Below, in pieces: positions 1 through 6,186 of a DNA stretch of 6,269 nt; within the stretch, counting starts at the first letter, position 1; each line of letters opens with the position of its first letter. The notes under the pieces were generated by a model that saw nothing but the letters and a program-made list of their open reading frames with translations, was not told the DNA's origin and made no database searches. Both the position numbers and the translations under genes were made by a program. The stretch comes from an uncultured Collinsella sp. (lineage in GTDB: Bacteria > Actinomycetota > Coriobacteriia > Coriobacteriales > Coriobacteriaceae), in the NCBI GenBank assembly GCA_900545905.1, contig URBA01000091.1, positions 1 to 6,269 on the forward strand. The letters are read 5' to 3'.

Positions 1-51
1 AGATCTACACTTCTAGCTTCGTCGGCAGCGTCAGATGTGTATAAGAGACAG
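1..51 (+). other. Illumina Nextera i5 adapter (not genomic)
   Basis: This is synthetic library sequence. Bases 1-10 are the end of the P5 primer (AGATCTACAC), 11-18 are an 8-base sample index (TTCTAGCT), 19-32 are the Nextera read-1 sequence TCGTCGGCAGCGTC, and 33-51 are the 19-bp Tn5 mosaic end AGATGTGTATAAGAGACAG. Genomic DNA starts at about 52. It should be trimmed and not read as a transposon end. Confidence 0.98.
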
Positions 52-289
52 AACAGGAACTATTCCACCGCAACTTCCCCTTTTTGGTTCAAACAACCCT
101 GGCCTTTGTATCAATAATGGAAACGTCGCAGGTGAAGCATAAGTCAGCGAAAGCCCACCAGAGCGAGCAAGGTGACGTGAAAGAGGAGGGCATAGGCCTT
201 TTGGCCATGCCCGACGATTGAACGTCAGATTGCCGCTCTGGCGGGCGCGCAGCGTCGAGCGGTTCCGGCGTTTGGTAAAACGCCGGAAC
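52..289. other. Intergenic region downstream of the arc operon, no credible gene
   Basis: I see no gene with a recognisable product, plausible ribosome binding site or coding-like composition here. Open frames in this stretch either run into the adapter or overlap the operon terminator. The one distinct structure is a 12-bp perfect hairpin with a 4-base loop, arms 262-273 (GTTCCGGCGTTT) and 278-289. It lies just past the U-tract of the operon terminator on the minus strand and is not followed by T residues on either strand, so it is not itself a classical terminator. Bases 60-125 would encode a peptide containing FEPKRGSCGGIVP on the minus strand. That string seems familiar as a recurrent intergenic sequence of Collinsella-like genomes, but this cannot be verified here. 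Confidence 0.6.
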
Positions 290-328
290 AAAAAAGCGCC
301 CCCTCCCGCGCACGGAACGGGAGGGGGC
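290..328 (-). terminator. Rho-independent terminator of the arc operon
   Basis: The stem is a perfect 11 bp, almost all G-C (298-308 with 318-328), with a 9-base loop at 309-317. On the minus strand it is followed at once by GC and then six T residues (complement of the A-run 290-295). This is the textbook layout for ending a minus-strand transcript. It lies about 100 bases after the transporter stop codon and therefore sets the 3' end of the three-gene operon. Confidence 0.9.
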
Positions 329-344
329 TAAAGGTAGGAGTCTA

Positions 345-429
345 CCGGTGGGTTGACCCCACCGGACAGACGATGACCAGGTGATCCGTAACAGGATCGT
401 CAAGGTTCCGTGGGGTACCCGTTGGGTAC
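345..429 (-). other. Structured 3' untranslated region of the transporter gene
   Basis: Between the transporter stop and the terminator there are three more perfect inverted repeats. GTACCC/GGGTAC at 415-420 and 424-429 starts immediately after the stop codon on the minus strand. GATCC/GGATC lies at 383-387 and 394-398. CCGGTGGG/CCCACCGG lies at 345-352 and 358-365 with a 5-base loop. None has a following U-tract. They would fold in the mRNA 3' end and may block exonucleases, but that role is inference. Confidence 0.5.
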
Positions 430-1908
430 TTAGATCAACACGCAGGCGACGGTCAGGATGATGGCGCAGACGACGGAGAGAGCAACGATGAGCTTAAGGG
501 CAAACTTGAGCCAGGTCGTCCACTCGATCTTGGCCAGGGCGAGACCGCCCATGATGGCGCCGGAGGTCGGGGTGAACAGGTTCACGACACCGATGGCGGC
601 GGAGAAGATCATGACCATGACCTCAGGCGAGAAGCCGAGCTTAACAGCCAGCGGTCCCATGATGGGCATGGAGACGGTGGCCATACCGGAGGTCGAGGGG
701 ATCAGGAAGGACAGGCCGAAGTAGACCAGGAAGCTCATGGGAGCGAAGATCACGCCGGACAGGCCAGACAGAGCGTTGGCGGCAGCGTCGAGGACGTAGA
801 CGTCGAGGCCGGTACTAGCCATGAGGACGGAGATGCCACGAGCGAGAGCGATGACGAGGACAACGGACATCATGTCGGCAGCGCCGGTGATGAAGGTGTT
901 AACGATCTGCTTCTCGGACAGGCCACCGATGATACCGATCAGGACGGCCATGAGGAAGAACCAGGTGGAAGCCTCGTCGAAGTACCACTGGCCAATGGGC
1001 AGGCCGGTGATCAGGGCAGACCAGCCCTGGACGACGGCGTTACCGTCGGCGTCGTAGACAGCGCCAGCGTCGAAGAAGTTGGCGACGCCCTCGTTGAGGT
1101 CGGCCAGCGGGATGAAGCCGACGATCATGACGACGAAGGTGAAGGCAAAGGCGATCAGAACACCCTTCTGACGACCGGTGAGCTTGACCTCCTTGTGGAC
1201 CTCGGAAGCAGCCTTGCCGTGAGCCTCTTCGGCGTCCTTGAGCTCCTGCATCGACAGGATGGTGGAACCCTTGTCAGCCTTGACCTTCTTGGCGTAGCTC
1301 ATCACGAAGAAGATGGACATAGCGGTAGTGACAATCCACAGGACGGCACCGAGGCCGATGATGATGGACTGGTTGACCTCAATGCCAACGCCGGTCAGAG
1401 CGTCGACGGCAGCGCCGACGGCAAACGGGTTAGCCGTGGAGCCGAGGCAGCCGCAGCCAGCGCCGAGCAGGACGGTAGCGGCACCGACCATGGGGTCGAA
1501 GCCAGCGGCCATCATGGTAGCGGCGAGCAGGGCGTAGAAGGGAACGGTCTCCTCGCACATACCATAGGTGGTACCACCGAGGGAGAAGATGAGCATCAGC
1601 ACGGGAATGAGCATGATCTCATTGCCCTTAAGCTTCTGCACCAGAACGGCAATGCCGTTGTCCAGGGCGCCGGTCTCGGTCATCATGCCGAGGAAGCCGC
1701 CGAGGATCATAACGAAGAGGCAGACGGGCAGAGCGTCAGCGAAGCCCTTAATCGGGGCGGTGCAGAAATCGCTCAGACGGGCGGCAGTAACCGCGCCGCC
1801 GGACGTGCCGGAGACGATAACGGTAATCACTGCAACAATTGCCAGCAGAGCAAGAAGAATGGTGAACGATGAAGGCATACCGCGCTTTTTCTTAGCGGTC
1901 TCAGTCAT
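430..1908 (-). CDS. YfcC/DcuC-family membrane transporter, probable arginine/ornithine exchanger
   Basis: This is a 492-residue polytopic inner-membrane protein. It has the sequence character of the YfcC branch of the DcuC-like carriers, whose members occur in arginine deiminase operons in place of ArcD. Hydrophobic segments fill most of the chain, starting at about residues 15-34, 58-76 and 98-112. Two hydrophilic stretches at about 205-248 and 266-312 are likely loops. Family-type signatures are GGTTYGMCEETVPFY (111-125), GSTANPF (156-162), PSTSGMATVSMP (404-415) and TPTSGAIMGG (446-455); the last two form the paired serine/threonine-rich re-entrant type motifs. I chose the ATG at 1908 (MTETAKKKRGMPSS) because AAGGGGGG lies 9 bases before it. 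A TTG at 1953 and two ATGs (1935, 1917) in the same frame lack good spacing. It is the last gene of the operon, 148 bases after arcB. Arginine import with ornithine export is inferred from context; other amino acids or dicarboxylates remain possible. Confidence 0.85.
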   Translation of the reverse strand: MTETAKKKRGMPSSFTILLALLAIVAVITVIVSGTSGGAVTAARLSDFCTAPIKGFADALPVCLFVMILGGFLGMMTETGALDNGIAVLVQKLKGNEIMLIPVLMLIFSLGGTTYGMCEETVPFYALLAATMMAAGFDPMVGAATVLLGAGCGCLGSTANPFAVGAAVDALTGVGIEVNQSIIIGLGAVLWIVTTAMSIFFVMSYAKKVKADKGSTILSMQELKDAEEAHGKAASEVHKEVKLTGRQKGVLIAFAFTFVVMIVGFIPLADLNEGVANFFDAGAVYDADGNAVVQGWSALITGLPIGQWYFDEASTWFFLMAVLIGIIGGLSEKQIVNTFITGAADMMSVVLVIALARGISVLMASTGLDVYVLDAAANALSGLSGVIFAPMSFLVYFGLSFLIPSTSGMATVSMPIMGPLAVKLGFSPEVMVMIFSAAIGVVNLFTPTSGAIMGGLALAKIEWTTWLKFALKLIVALSVVCAIILTVACVLI

Positions 1909-1917
1909 AGTTCTCAT

Positions 1918-1925
1918 CCCCCCTT
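1918..1925 (-). promoter_or_regulatory. Ribosome binding site that sets the transporter start
   Basis: The minus strand reads AAGGGGGG here, 9 bases before the ATG at 1908. The in-frame ATG at 1917 directly abuts this run, and the ATG at 1935 and TTG at 1953 lie upstream of it. This favours the shorter protein that begins MTETAKKK. Confidence 0.7.
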
Positions 1926-2009
1926 CATAAATCATTTTATTGGTCTCGTCCAAAGCGGCTCTTCCGTGCCGTGCATGTCGCTTGGCGCGAGATCTTTACC
2001 AGAAATAGG

Positions 2010-2041
2010 CGCTCGGGGTGCGCAGCAATACACCCCGAGCG
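2010..2041 (-). other. Intercistronic hairpin between arcB and the transporter gene
   Basis: A perfect 11-bp stem (2010-2020 with 2031-2041, core GCTCGGGGTG) has a 10-base loop and starts 15 bases after the arcB stop codon. On the minus strand it is followed by GCCTATTTCTGG, a poor U-tract. It may act as a partial terminator or as a 3' stability element that lowers transporter expression relative to arcA and arcB. No promoter is evident between it and the transporter. Confidence 0.65.
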
Positions 2042-2056
2042 GGATGCTAGATGCTC

Positions 2057-3052
2057 TTACTTGAGCGTGGCGTACATGACAGCCTTGATGGTGTGCATGC
2101 GGTTCTCGGCCTCGTCGAAGACCTTGGAAGCGGGGCTCTCGAAGACCTCGTCGGTGACCTCCTGCTCGGTGATGCCGAACTGCTCGCACTTCTCGGCGCC
2201 AATGGTGGTGTTGGTGTCGTGGAAGCTGGGCAGGCAGTGCAGGAAGATGGCACCCGGGTTGGCCATAGCCATGACCTCGGAGGTAACACGATACGGGGTG
2301 AGCTGAGCGATGCGCTCGGCCCAGACCTCGTCGGGCTCGCCCATGGAGACCCACACGTCGGTGTAGATAACGTCGGCACCGGTGACGCCGTCCTTGACGT
2401 CGGTGGTCAGCTTGATGGTGCAGCCGTTAGCCTCGGCGATGGGCTTGCAGGCCTCGATGACGTCGTCAGCGGGCATGCACTCCTCGGGGCCACAGGCCAC
2501 GAAGTTCATGCCGAGCTTGGAGCAAACAACCATGAGGGAGCGAGCGACATTGTTCTTGCAGTCGCCCATGAAGACGAGGGTCTTGCCCTTGATGTCGTAG
2601 TTGAAGTTCTCCTGGACGGTCAGGATGTCGGCGAGCATCTGGGTGGGATGCCACTCAGTGGTCAGGCCGTTCCACACGGGCACGCCGGACTTAGCAGCGA
2701 GCTCCTCGACGTCATCCTGGGCAAAGCCACGGAACTCGATGCCGTCATACATGCGGCCAAGAACGCGGGCGGTGTCCTCGATGGACTCCTTCTTGCCCAT
2801 CTGCGACGAACCGGGATCGAGGTAGGTGACGCCCATGCCCAGATCCATGCCGCCGACCTCGAAGGCGCAGCGGGTACGAGTGGAGGTCTTCTGGAAGAGC
2901 AGAACGATGTTCTTGCCCTCGAGATAGCGGTGCGGAACGCCAGCGCGCTTCATGTCCTTGAAGTTCTTGGAGAGCTTGAGCAGGTACTCGATCTCCTCGG
3001 TGGTGAGGTCGAGAAGCTTGAGGAAGCTACGGCCGGAGAGGTTAACACCCAT
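2057..3052 (-). CDS. arcB: Catabolic ornithine carbamoyltransferase
   Basis: This cytoplasmic enzyme (331 residues, normal for the family) interconverts citrulline plus phosphate and ornithine plus carbamoyl phosphate. The family motifs are all present. STRTR (57-61) and HPTQ (135-138) bind carbamoyl phosphate, DVWVSMGE (232-239) is the ornithine loop, HCLP (272-275) carries the catalytic cysteine 273, and [10 protein letters not shown] (311-320) is the C-terminal signature. The N-terminal aspartate/ornithine carbamoyltransferase domain spans about 7-148 and the second domain about 155-328. The ATG at 3052 is preceded by GAAAGGA with 8 bases spacing. It is the middle gene of the operon, 105 bases after arcA. 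The motifs do not separate the catabolic enzyme from biosynthetic ArgF; the catabolic assignment rests on its place between arginine deiminase and a transporter. Confidence 0.95.
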   Translation of the reverse strand: MGVNLSGRSFLKLLDLTTEEIEYLLKLSKNFKDMKRAGVPHRYLEGKNIVLLFQKTSTRTRCAFEVGGMDLGMGVTYLDPGSSQMGKKESIEDTARVLGRMYDGIEFRGFAQDDVEELAAKSGVPVWNGLTTEWHPTQMLADILTVQENFNYDIKGKTLVFMGDCKNNVARSLMVVCSKLGMNFVACGPEECMPADDVIEACKPIAEANGCTIKLTTDVKDGVTGADVIYTDVWVSMGEPDEVWAERIAQLTPYRVTSEVMAMANPGAIFLHCLPSFHDTNTTIGAEKCEQFGITEQEVTDEVFESPASKVFDEAENRMHTIKAVMYATLK

Positions 3053-3097
3053 GGTTTGATTCCTTTCGAAGAAATGAATTACGTAAGTATTAGTGGT

Positions 3098-3145
3098 GCC
3101 CGTTTAACGGGCGAAGCCGGTGCGGTTGTAGGGGGACCGCACCGG
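3098..3145 (-). other. Tandem hairpins between arcA and arcB
   Basis: The 105-base gap holds two inverted repeats. The larger has a perfect 10-bp stem CCGGTGCGGT/ACCGCACCGG (3117-3126 with 3136-3145) and a 9-base loop, beginning 12 bases after the arcA stop. The second, 3098-3112, is the near-palindrome GCCCGTTTAACGGGC. Neither is followed by a U-tract on the minus strand, so full termination is unlikely. They could mark an mRNA processing or stability point that makes arcA more abundant than the distal genes (inference). Confidence 0.6.
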
Positions 3146-3157
3146 AAACGGAAAGAC

Positions 3158-4399
3158 TTAGAGGTCCTCGCGCCAGAAGGGCATGCTCATGCAGCGCGGG
3201 CCGCCGCGGCCGCGGGAGAGCTCGGCGGAGGGCACGACGAGAAGGTCCAGGCCCTCCTTGTACAGCACGTCGTTGGTGACGGTGTTGCGGGCGTAGACGC
3301 AGATCTTGCCGGGCTCGACGCACAGGGTGTTGGAGCCGTCGTTCCACTGCTCGCGGGAGGCCGCGATCGGGTCGCCGCCGCCGCAGGGGATCAGCTTGAC
3401 CTGGTCGACGCCGGTGGCGTCCTCCAGGACGTGCTCGAGGGTGTCCTCGATCAGGCGGATGTTCACGTCGCCCGGGTTCTTGCCGGCGGTCAGCTCGTAG
3501 ACGCGCAGGGTGCCCATGATGGCGGGGTGGATCGTGAACTTATCGACGTCGATCTGGGTGAAGACCGTGTCGAGGTGCATGAAGGCGCGGGAGACCGGGA
3601 TGTCGAAGGCCAGGATGCGCTCGACCTTGGAGTCGGAGTTCCAGAAGATGTTCTGGGCCATGACGTCGATCGCGGCGGCCTGGGTGCGCTGGGAGATGCC
3701 GACGGCGAGGGTCTTCTCGTTGATGTTCAGCACGTCGCCGCCCTCGGTGTGGAACTGGCAGTCGCGGCGGAAATACAGCGAGACGTCCTTGTAGTCGGGA
3801 TGGTACTTGAAGATGTACTTGCCGTACAGGGTCTCGCGGTTGCGGGTGACCGAGTACATGCGGTTGAGGTTGACGCCCTCGCCGACGACCGCGAACGGGT
3901 CGCGGGTGAAGTAGAGGTTGGGCATCGGGTCGATGATCAGGTCGGACTCGGACTCGGAGTTGACCAGGGAGTCGAGGGTCGTGGACGCCGTGAGGGGCAT
4001 GTCGATCTCGGACTTGGTCATGCCGGCCATGGTCTTCTTGACGAACTCGAGGTTGTCCTCGATGGAGTCCAGCTTCTCGCGGACGATCTGCGGCATGTGC
4101 TGGCCGCGGATGCCGGCCTCGGCGACGTACTGGTCGGTGAACTCGGCGCGGGCGCCGGGGACCTGGTCGAACACCTCGGCGACGAGGTTCTCGAGATAGA
4201 GGACCTCCACGCCCTGGTCCCTCAGGATCTGGGCGAAGGTGTCGTGCTCCTGCTGCGCGACCTCCAGGAACGGGACGTCGTCGAACAGGAGTCGCTCGAG
4301 CTCGTCGGGCGGCAGGTTGAGGAGCTCGTCGCCGGGACGGTGCAGGCAGACCTTCCTGAGCTTGCCGATCTCGGAAGGCACGTGCAGACCTTTCGTCAT
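3158..4399 (-). CDS. arcA: Arginine deiminase
   Basis: This cytoplasmic enzyme hydrolyses L-arginine to L-citrulline and ammonia, the first step of the arginine deiminase pathway. It yields ammonia for acid resistance and feeds ATP production. At 413 residues it has the usual length. The N-terminus MTKGLHVPSEIGKLRKVCLHRPG is typical. Catalytic elements of the guanidino-group hydrolase fold are intact: FTRDP (164-168, Asp167), EGGD (219-222, Glu219), HLDTVF (275-280, His275 and Asp277), GGGD (340-343) and the nucleophile Cys403 in RGGPRCMSMP. The ATG at 4399 follows AGGAGG with only 2 bases between, and a second AAGG lies slightly further upstream; no other nearby Met fits. It is the promoter-proximal gene of the operon. 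Among codons I read at the gene starts, arcA has fewer A/T-ending codons than arcB or the transporter, consistent with high expression. Confidence 0.98.
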   Translation of the reverse strand: MTKGLHVPSEIGKLRKVCLHRPGDELLNLPPDELERLLFDDVPFLEVAQQEHDTFAQILRDQGVEVLYLENLVAEVFDQVPGARAEFTDQYVAEAGIRGQHMPQIVREKLDSIEDNLEFVKKTMAGMTKSEIDMPLTASTTLDSLVNSESESDLIIDPMPNLYFTRDPFAVVGEGVNLNRMYSVTRNRETLYGKYIFKYHPDYKDVSLYFRRDCQFHTEGGDVLNINEKTLAVGISQRTQAAAIDVMAQNIFWNSDSKVERILAFDIPVSRAFMHLDTVFTQIDVDKFTIHPAIMGTLRVYELTAGKNPGDVNIRLIEDTLEHVLEDATGVDQVKLIPCGGGDPIAASREQWNDGSNTLCVEPGKICVYARNTVTNDVLYKEGLDLLVVPSAELSRGRGGPRCMSMPFWREDL

Positions 4400-4419
4400 G
4401 GCCTCCTACCTTTCTTTCG

Positions 4420-4435
4420 GGCCCTTGTCAGGGCC
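4420..4435 (-). promoter_or_regulatory. arcA: Leader hairpin just upstream of the arcA ribosome binding site
   Basis: GGCCCT (4420-4425) and AGGGCC (4430-4435) form a perfect 6-bp stem with a 4-base loop. It ends 12 bases before AGGAGG (4402-4407) on the minus strand. It leaves the binding site free as drawn. It could stabilise the 5' end of the mRNA; no alternative sequestering pairing is obvious. Confidence 0.4.
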
Positions 4436-4481
4436 GATTCGTTAGCGCCCCTCCGTGTGAGGCGTTATTGCTGACAACATA

Positions 4482-4510
4482 TTTATATCCAAAATCAGCT
4501 CATACTTCCA
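4482..4510 (-). promoter_or_regulatory. arcA: Candidate arcA promoter with weak -35
   Basis: The minus strand reads TATAAA at 4487-4482 (five of six matches to the -10 consensus) in an AT-rich setting. Seventeen bases upstream is TGGAAG (4510-4505), only three of six for the -35. Transcription would begin near 4475, giving a leader of about 75 bases. A poor -35 fits an activator-dependent promoter, and a motif pair lies just upstream. This is prediction by eye. Confidence 0.35.
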
Positions 4511-4518
4511 CCTTGCCC

Positions 4519-4547
4519 CCGAACGGTTTTTTATAGGGGGTGAACGG
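4519..4547 (-). repeat. Motif pair B: two CCGTTC-type direct repeats offset by 21 bp
   Basis: Read on the minus strand, the pair is CCGTTCACC at 4547-4539 and CCGTTCGG at 4526-4519. The shared hexamer GAACGG on the plus strand starts at 4521 and 4542, a 21-bp offset or two helical turns. If arcA transcription starts near 4475, the motif centres fall near -47 and -68, where activators commonly bind. The regulator is unknown. Confidence 0.45.
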
Positions 4548-4697
4548 CATACACATATACTTCACGCATGGCACACTTCATCTTAATAAAGCGTATTTAC
4601 GTGCTTAAACGCGTTTTAATCCTAAAATCAAATGGAACTAAACTTTGTTAAACCATCCTCAAATTGCATATTTCCAATAAAGCTATGAATAGAATTA

Positions 4698-4711
4698 GCG
4701 GTTCACACCGC
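4698..4711. promoter_or_regulatory. Palindrome GCGGTTCACACCGC, candidate operator
   Basis: A perfect 5-bp inverted repeat GCGGT/ACCGC is separated by TCAC. It contains the hexamer GTTCAC found in the motif pairs at either end of the control region. On the minus strand it lies just after TTGAGA, which would put it in a promoter spacer, but no good -10 follows. Confidence 0.3.
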
Positions 4712-4774
4712 GTCTCAACCATTTTCATTTTTATTCAGAAAAAAGTTTATCCTATTCATTTCTGATAAATAAAT

Positions 4775-4808
4775 TACCGTTTACCAGACGCTTGATACCG
4801 TTCACCGG
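4775..4808 (+). repeat. Motif pair A: TACCGTTYACCRG direct repeats offset by 21 bp
   Basis: TACCGTTTACCAG (4775-4787) and TACCGTTCACCGG (4796-4808) match at 11 of 13 positions and are offset by 21 bp. The same core, CCGTTCACC, occurs in the opposite orientation in the pair nearer arcA, which has the same 21-bp offset. This looks like a tandem protein-binding site. Confidence 0.45.
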
Positions 4809-4883
4809 AAACTCAGTATAAGGCCCAGCGGATACCGCCTCGCTTTACGGCCCCATTTGTAACAACTTGACTTCTCGGTATAG

Positions 4884-4923
4884 AAAAATGGACCCGCTTC
4901 CCCTAGGGAAACGGGTCCATTTT
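4884..4923 (-). terminator. Intrinsic terminator of the aminotransferase gene
   Basis: A 12-bp perfect outer stem (4885-4896 with 4912-4923) continues, after one C-A mismatch, into a 5-bp inner stem (4898-4902 with 4906-4910) with a 3-base loop. The minus strand ends ...GGGTCCATTTTTC, giving a U-tract about 50 bases after the stop codon. T residues also follow on the plus strand, so it can act in both directions. It separates the aminotransferase transcript from the arcA control region. Confidence 0.88.
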
Positions 4924-4972
4924 CGATTATCTTCGGCCAATTTAGATAAGGCCCTCGAAGACCATCGGAATC

Positions 4973-6097
4973 CTAGCGATCAAACTCCGCCAGCGCCTCG
5001 TCCAAAAGCCTCAGGCCCTCACGCAGAACGTCCTCGCTCGCGCAGTAGCCCAGGCGTGCGCCACAGGGAAGCTCAAAGCGGCTGCCGGGTACCAGCAGCA
5101 CTCCCCTCTCGGACAGCAGGCGCTTACAGAACTCCTCGTCGTCCTCGGGAATATCAAGCTGGATAAACGAGGTAGACACGCCCTGTGGGGCCGTCCAGGA
5201 AACGCGATGCTGTGTATCGATCCAAGCCTGCGCGATATCGCGGTTGTCAAACACGATCTTGCGATTGCGCTCGAGGATCTTATCCTTGTGTTCAAGCACA
5301 TAGGTCGCCAGGGCGTCGTTGAACACACCGCCGCAGATCATGGTGTAATCGCGATAGGTGCGGATGCGGTTGGATATCTCTTCGTCTGCCACGACCCAGC
5401 CCACGCGGGCCGCAGGCGTCGAATAGGTCTTCGACAACGAGTTGGTGACAATGGCCCTCTCGTACACGTCGACCATCGACATAAAGGACTCAGTGTTTTC
5501 AAGCGGCAGGTACACCTCGTCGCACAGCACATAGGCGCCCACCGAGCGGGCGATCTCGGCAATCTGACCGAGCATACCGGCATCGAGCACCGTACCGATG
5601 GGGTTCGATGCGTTGTTTATGCAGATAAGCTTGGTGTTGGGGCGCACCAAGCTCTTGAGTTCCTCGATATCGGGCTTCCAGCCGAGTTCCTCGCGAAGCT
5701 CCCAATACTCGACCTCGGCGCCCAGCGTGCGCGGAATCTCGTAGAGCGGCGCGTAGGTGGGCCACTCGGCGATAACGTGGTCGCCGGGCTCGACCACAGC
5801 CATGATGGCGTTGAGGTTAGCGCCCGTGCAGCCATTGGTCTGCAGAATGTGATCGGGTTTGACCTCCCGACGATACAGCTTGGCAACCTCGGCCTTAAAC
5901 TCCGGCGAGCCCTCGATCCAGCCGTAGTTCATATTCTCGCGGTCCAGGCGCTCGTAGAACGTGGCGCCGTCCTGTTCATCGAGCGCGCGCAGCTCGCCCA
6001 TGGTGAGCGACGAGATCGTCGACTGGGCGATGTCCCACGTGGCGCTCTTCTCCCAAACGTTGAGCCATTCCTCAACGTCAATCGTCTTGATGTCCAT
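4973..6097 (-). CDS. Class I/II pyridoxal-phosphate aminotransferase, substrate unassigned
   Basis: This 374-residue cytoplasmic enzyme has the fold-type I aminotransferase layout. The phosphate-binding turn is NGCTGAN (88-94) and the tyrosine that stacks near the cofactor is in WPTYAP (112-117). NNASNPIG (161-168) contains Asn165, LCDEVY (191-196) contains Asp193, and NSLSKTY (219-225) contains the Schiff-base Lys223. Arg231 follows in AARVGW. Arg348 in GARLGY is the likely substrate-carboxylate arginine. The ATG at 6097 (MDIKTIDVEEWLNVWE) has AAGGAG 7 bases upstream; an upstream start at 6151 would lie inside a strong hairpin and add 18 unlikely residues. The N-terminal region with its conserved-looking WLNVWEKSATWDIAQSTISSLT, which takes the place of longer N-termini in aspartate aminotransferases, suggests a subgroup common in anaerobes. 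The gene has its own terminator and is not in the arc operon. Substrate cannot be read from sequence; neutral or aromatic amino acids or arginine-family substrates are possible. Confidence 0.88.
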   Translation of the reverse strand: MDIKTIDVEEWLNVWEKSATWDIAQSTISSLTMGELRALDEQDGATFYERLDRENMNYGWIEGSPEFKAEVAKLYRREVKPDHILQTNGCTGANLNAIMAVVEPGDHVIAEWPTYAPLYEIPRTLGAEVEYWELREELGWKPDIEELKSLVRPNTKLICINNASNPIGTVLDAGMLGQIAEIARSVGAYVLCDEVYLPLENTESFMSMVDVYERAIVTNSLSKTYSTPAARVGWVVADEEISNRIRTYRDYTMICGGVFNDALATYVLEHKDKILERNRKIVFDNRDIAQAWIDTQHRVSWTAPQGVSTSFIQLDIPEDDEEFCKRLLSERGVLLVPGSRFELPCGARLGYCASEDVLREGLRLLDEALAEFDR

Positions 6098-6104
6098 AGC
6101 CAAG

Positions 6105-6110
6105 CTCCTT
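6105..6110 (-). promoter_or_regulatory. Ribosome binding site of the aminotransferase
   Basis: The minus strand reads AAGGAG with 7 bases to the ATG at 6097. It lies inside the longer frame opened at 6151 and so decides in favour of the shorter protein. Confidence 0.8.
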
Positions 6111-6152
6111 ACAAAAGCAGTCGTCCAATCGTGTTGACGTTCCTCATACAAG

Positions 6153-6186
6153 ATTGGGGCGGTGCGAAAACCCGCACCGCCCCAAT
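6153..6186 (-). other. 14-bp perfect hairpin upstream of the aminotransferase
   Basis: ATTGGGGCGGTGCG (6153-6166) pairs perfectly with 6173-6186 around the loop AAAACC. On the minus strand it is followed by CTTGTATG, not a real U-tract. It is either a weak terminator of a gene beyond the contig edge or a leader structure of the aminotransferase mRNA, about 43 bases before its ribosome binding site. The truncated contig does not allow a choice. Confidence 0.6.

Larger units (their letters stand above)
4436..4883. promoter_or_regulatory. AT-rich gene-free control region upstream of arcA
   Basis: This stretch of about 450 bases is visibly much richer in A and T than the genes around it and carries no credible gene. 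The aminotransferase terminator bounds it on the right and no plus-strand gene follows, so its regulatory content most likely serves arcA. It contains two pairs of CCGTTCACC-like motifs, the palindrome GCGGTTCACACCGC at 4698-4711, and a spaced inverted repeat TTTATC/GATAAA at 4746-4751 and 4764-4769. A 12-codon frame at 4442-4480 on the minus strand has no good ribosome binding site. I could not find a convincing ARG box or FNR/CRP palindrome. Confidence 0.6.

Noticed and set aside
1195..1872. A 225-codon plus-strand frame opposite the transporter
   Set aside because: It is antisense to a clear membrane protein. Its His/Gly/Asp-rich, low-complexity product is what reversed transmembrane codons give.
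2051..4474. An 807-codon open frame on the plus strand, the longest in the window
   Set aside because: It runs antisense through both arcB and arcA, which share one frame. GC-rich third positions remove stops on the opposite strand. Its Leu/Val/Gly/Asp-heavy composition is typical of such shadows, and arcA and arcB have complete catalytic motifs.
4442..4480. A 12-codon upstream frame (MLSAITPHTEGR) as an arcA leader peptide
   Set aside because: It has no good ribosome binding site, no run of arginine or other control codons, and no competing hairpins for attenuation. The predicted transcription start near 4475 would fall inside it.
4683..4767. ARG boxes for an ArgR/AhrC-type regulator, suggested by TGAAT and ATTCA half sites
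   Set aside because: The half sites at about 4686, 4733 and 4755 are not paired at the required spacing. The best candidate has almost no match in its second half, and such AT-rich words are expected by chance here.
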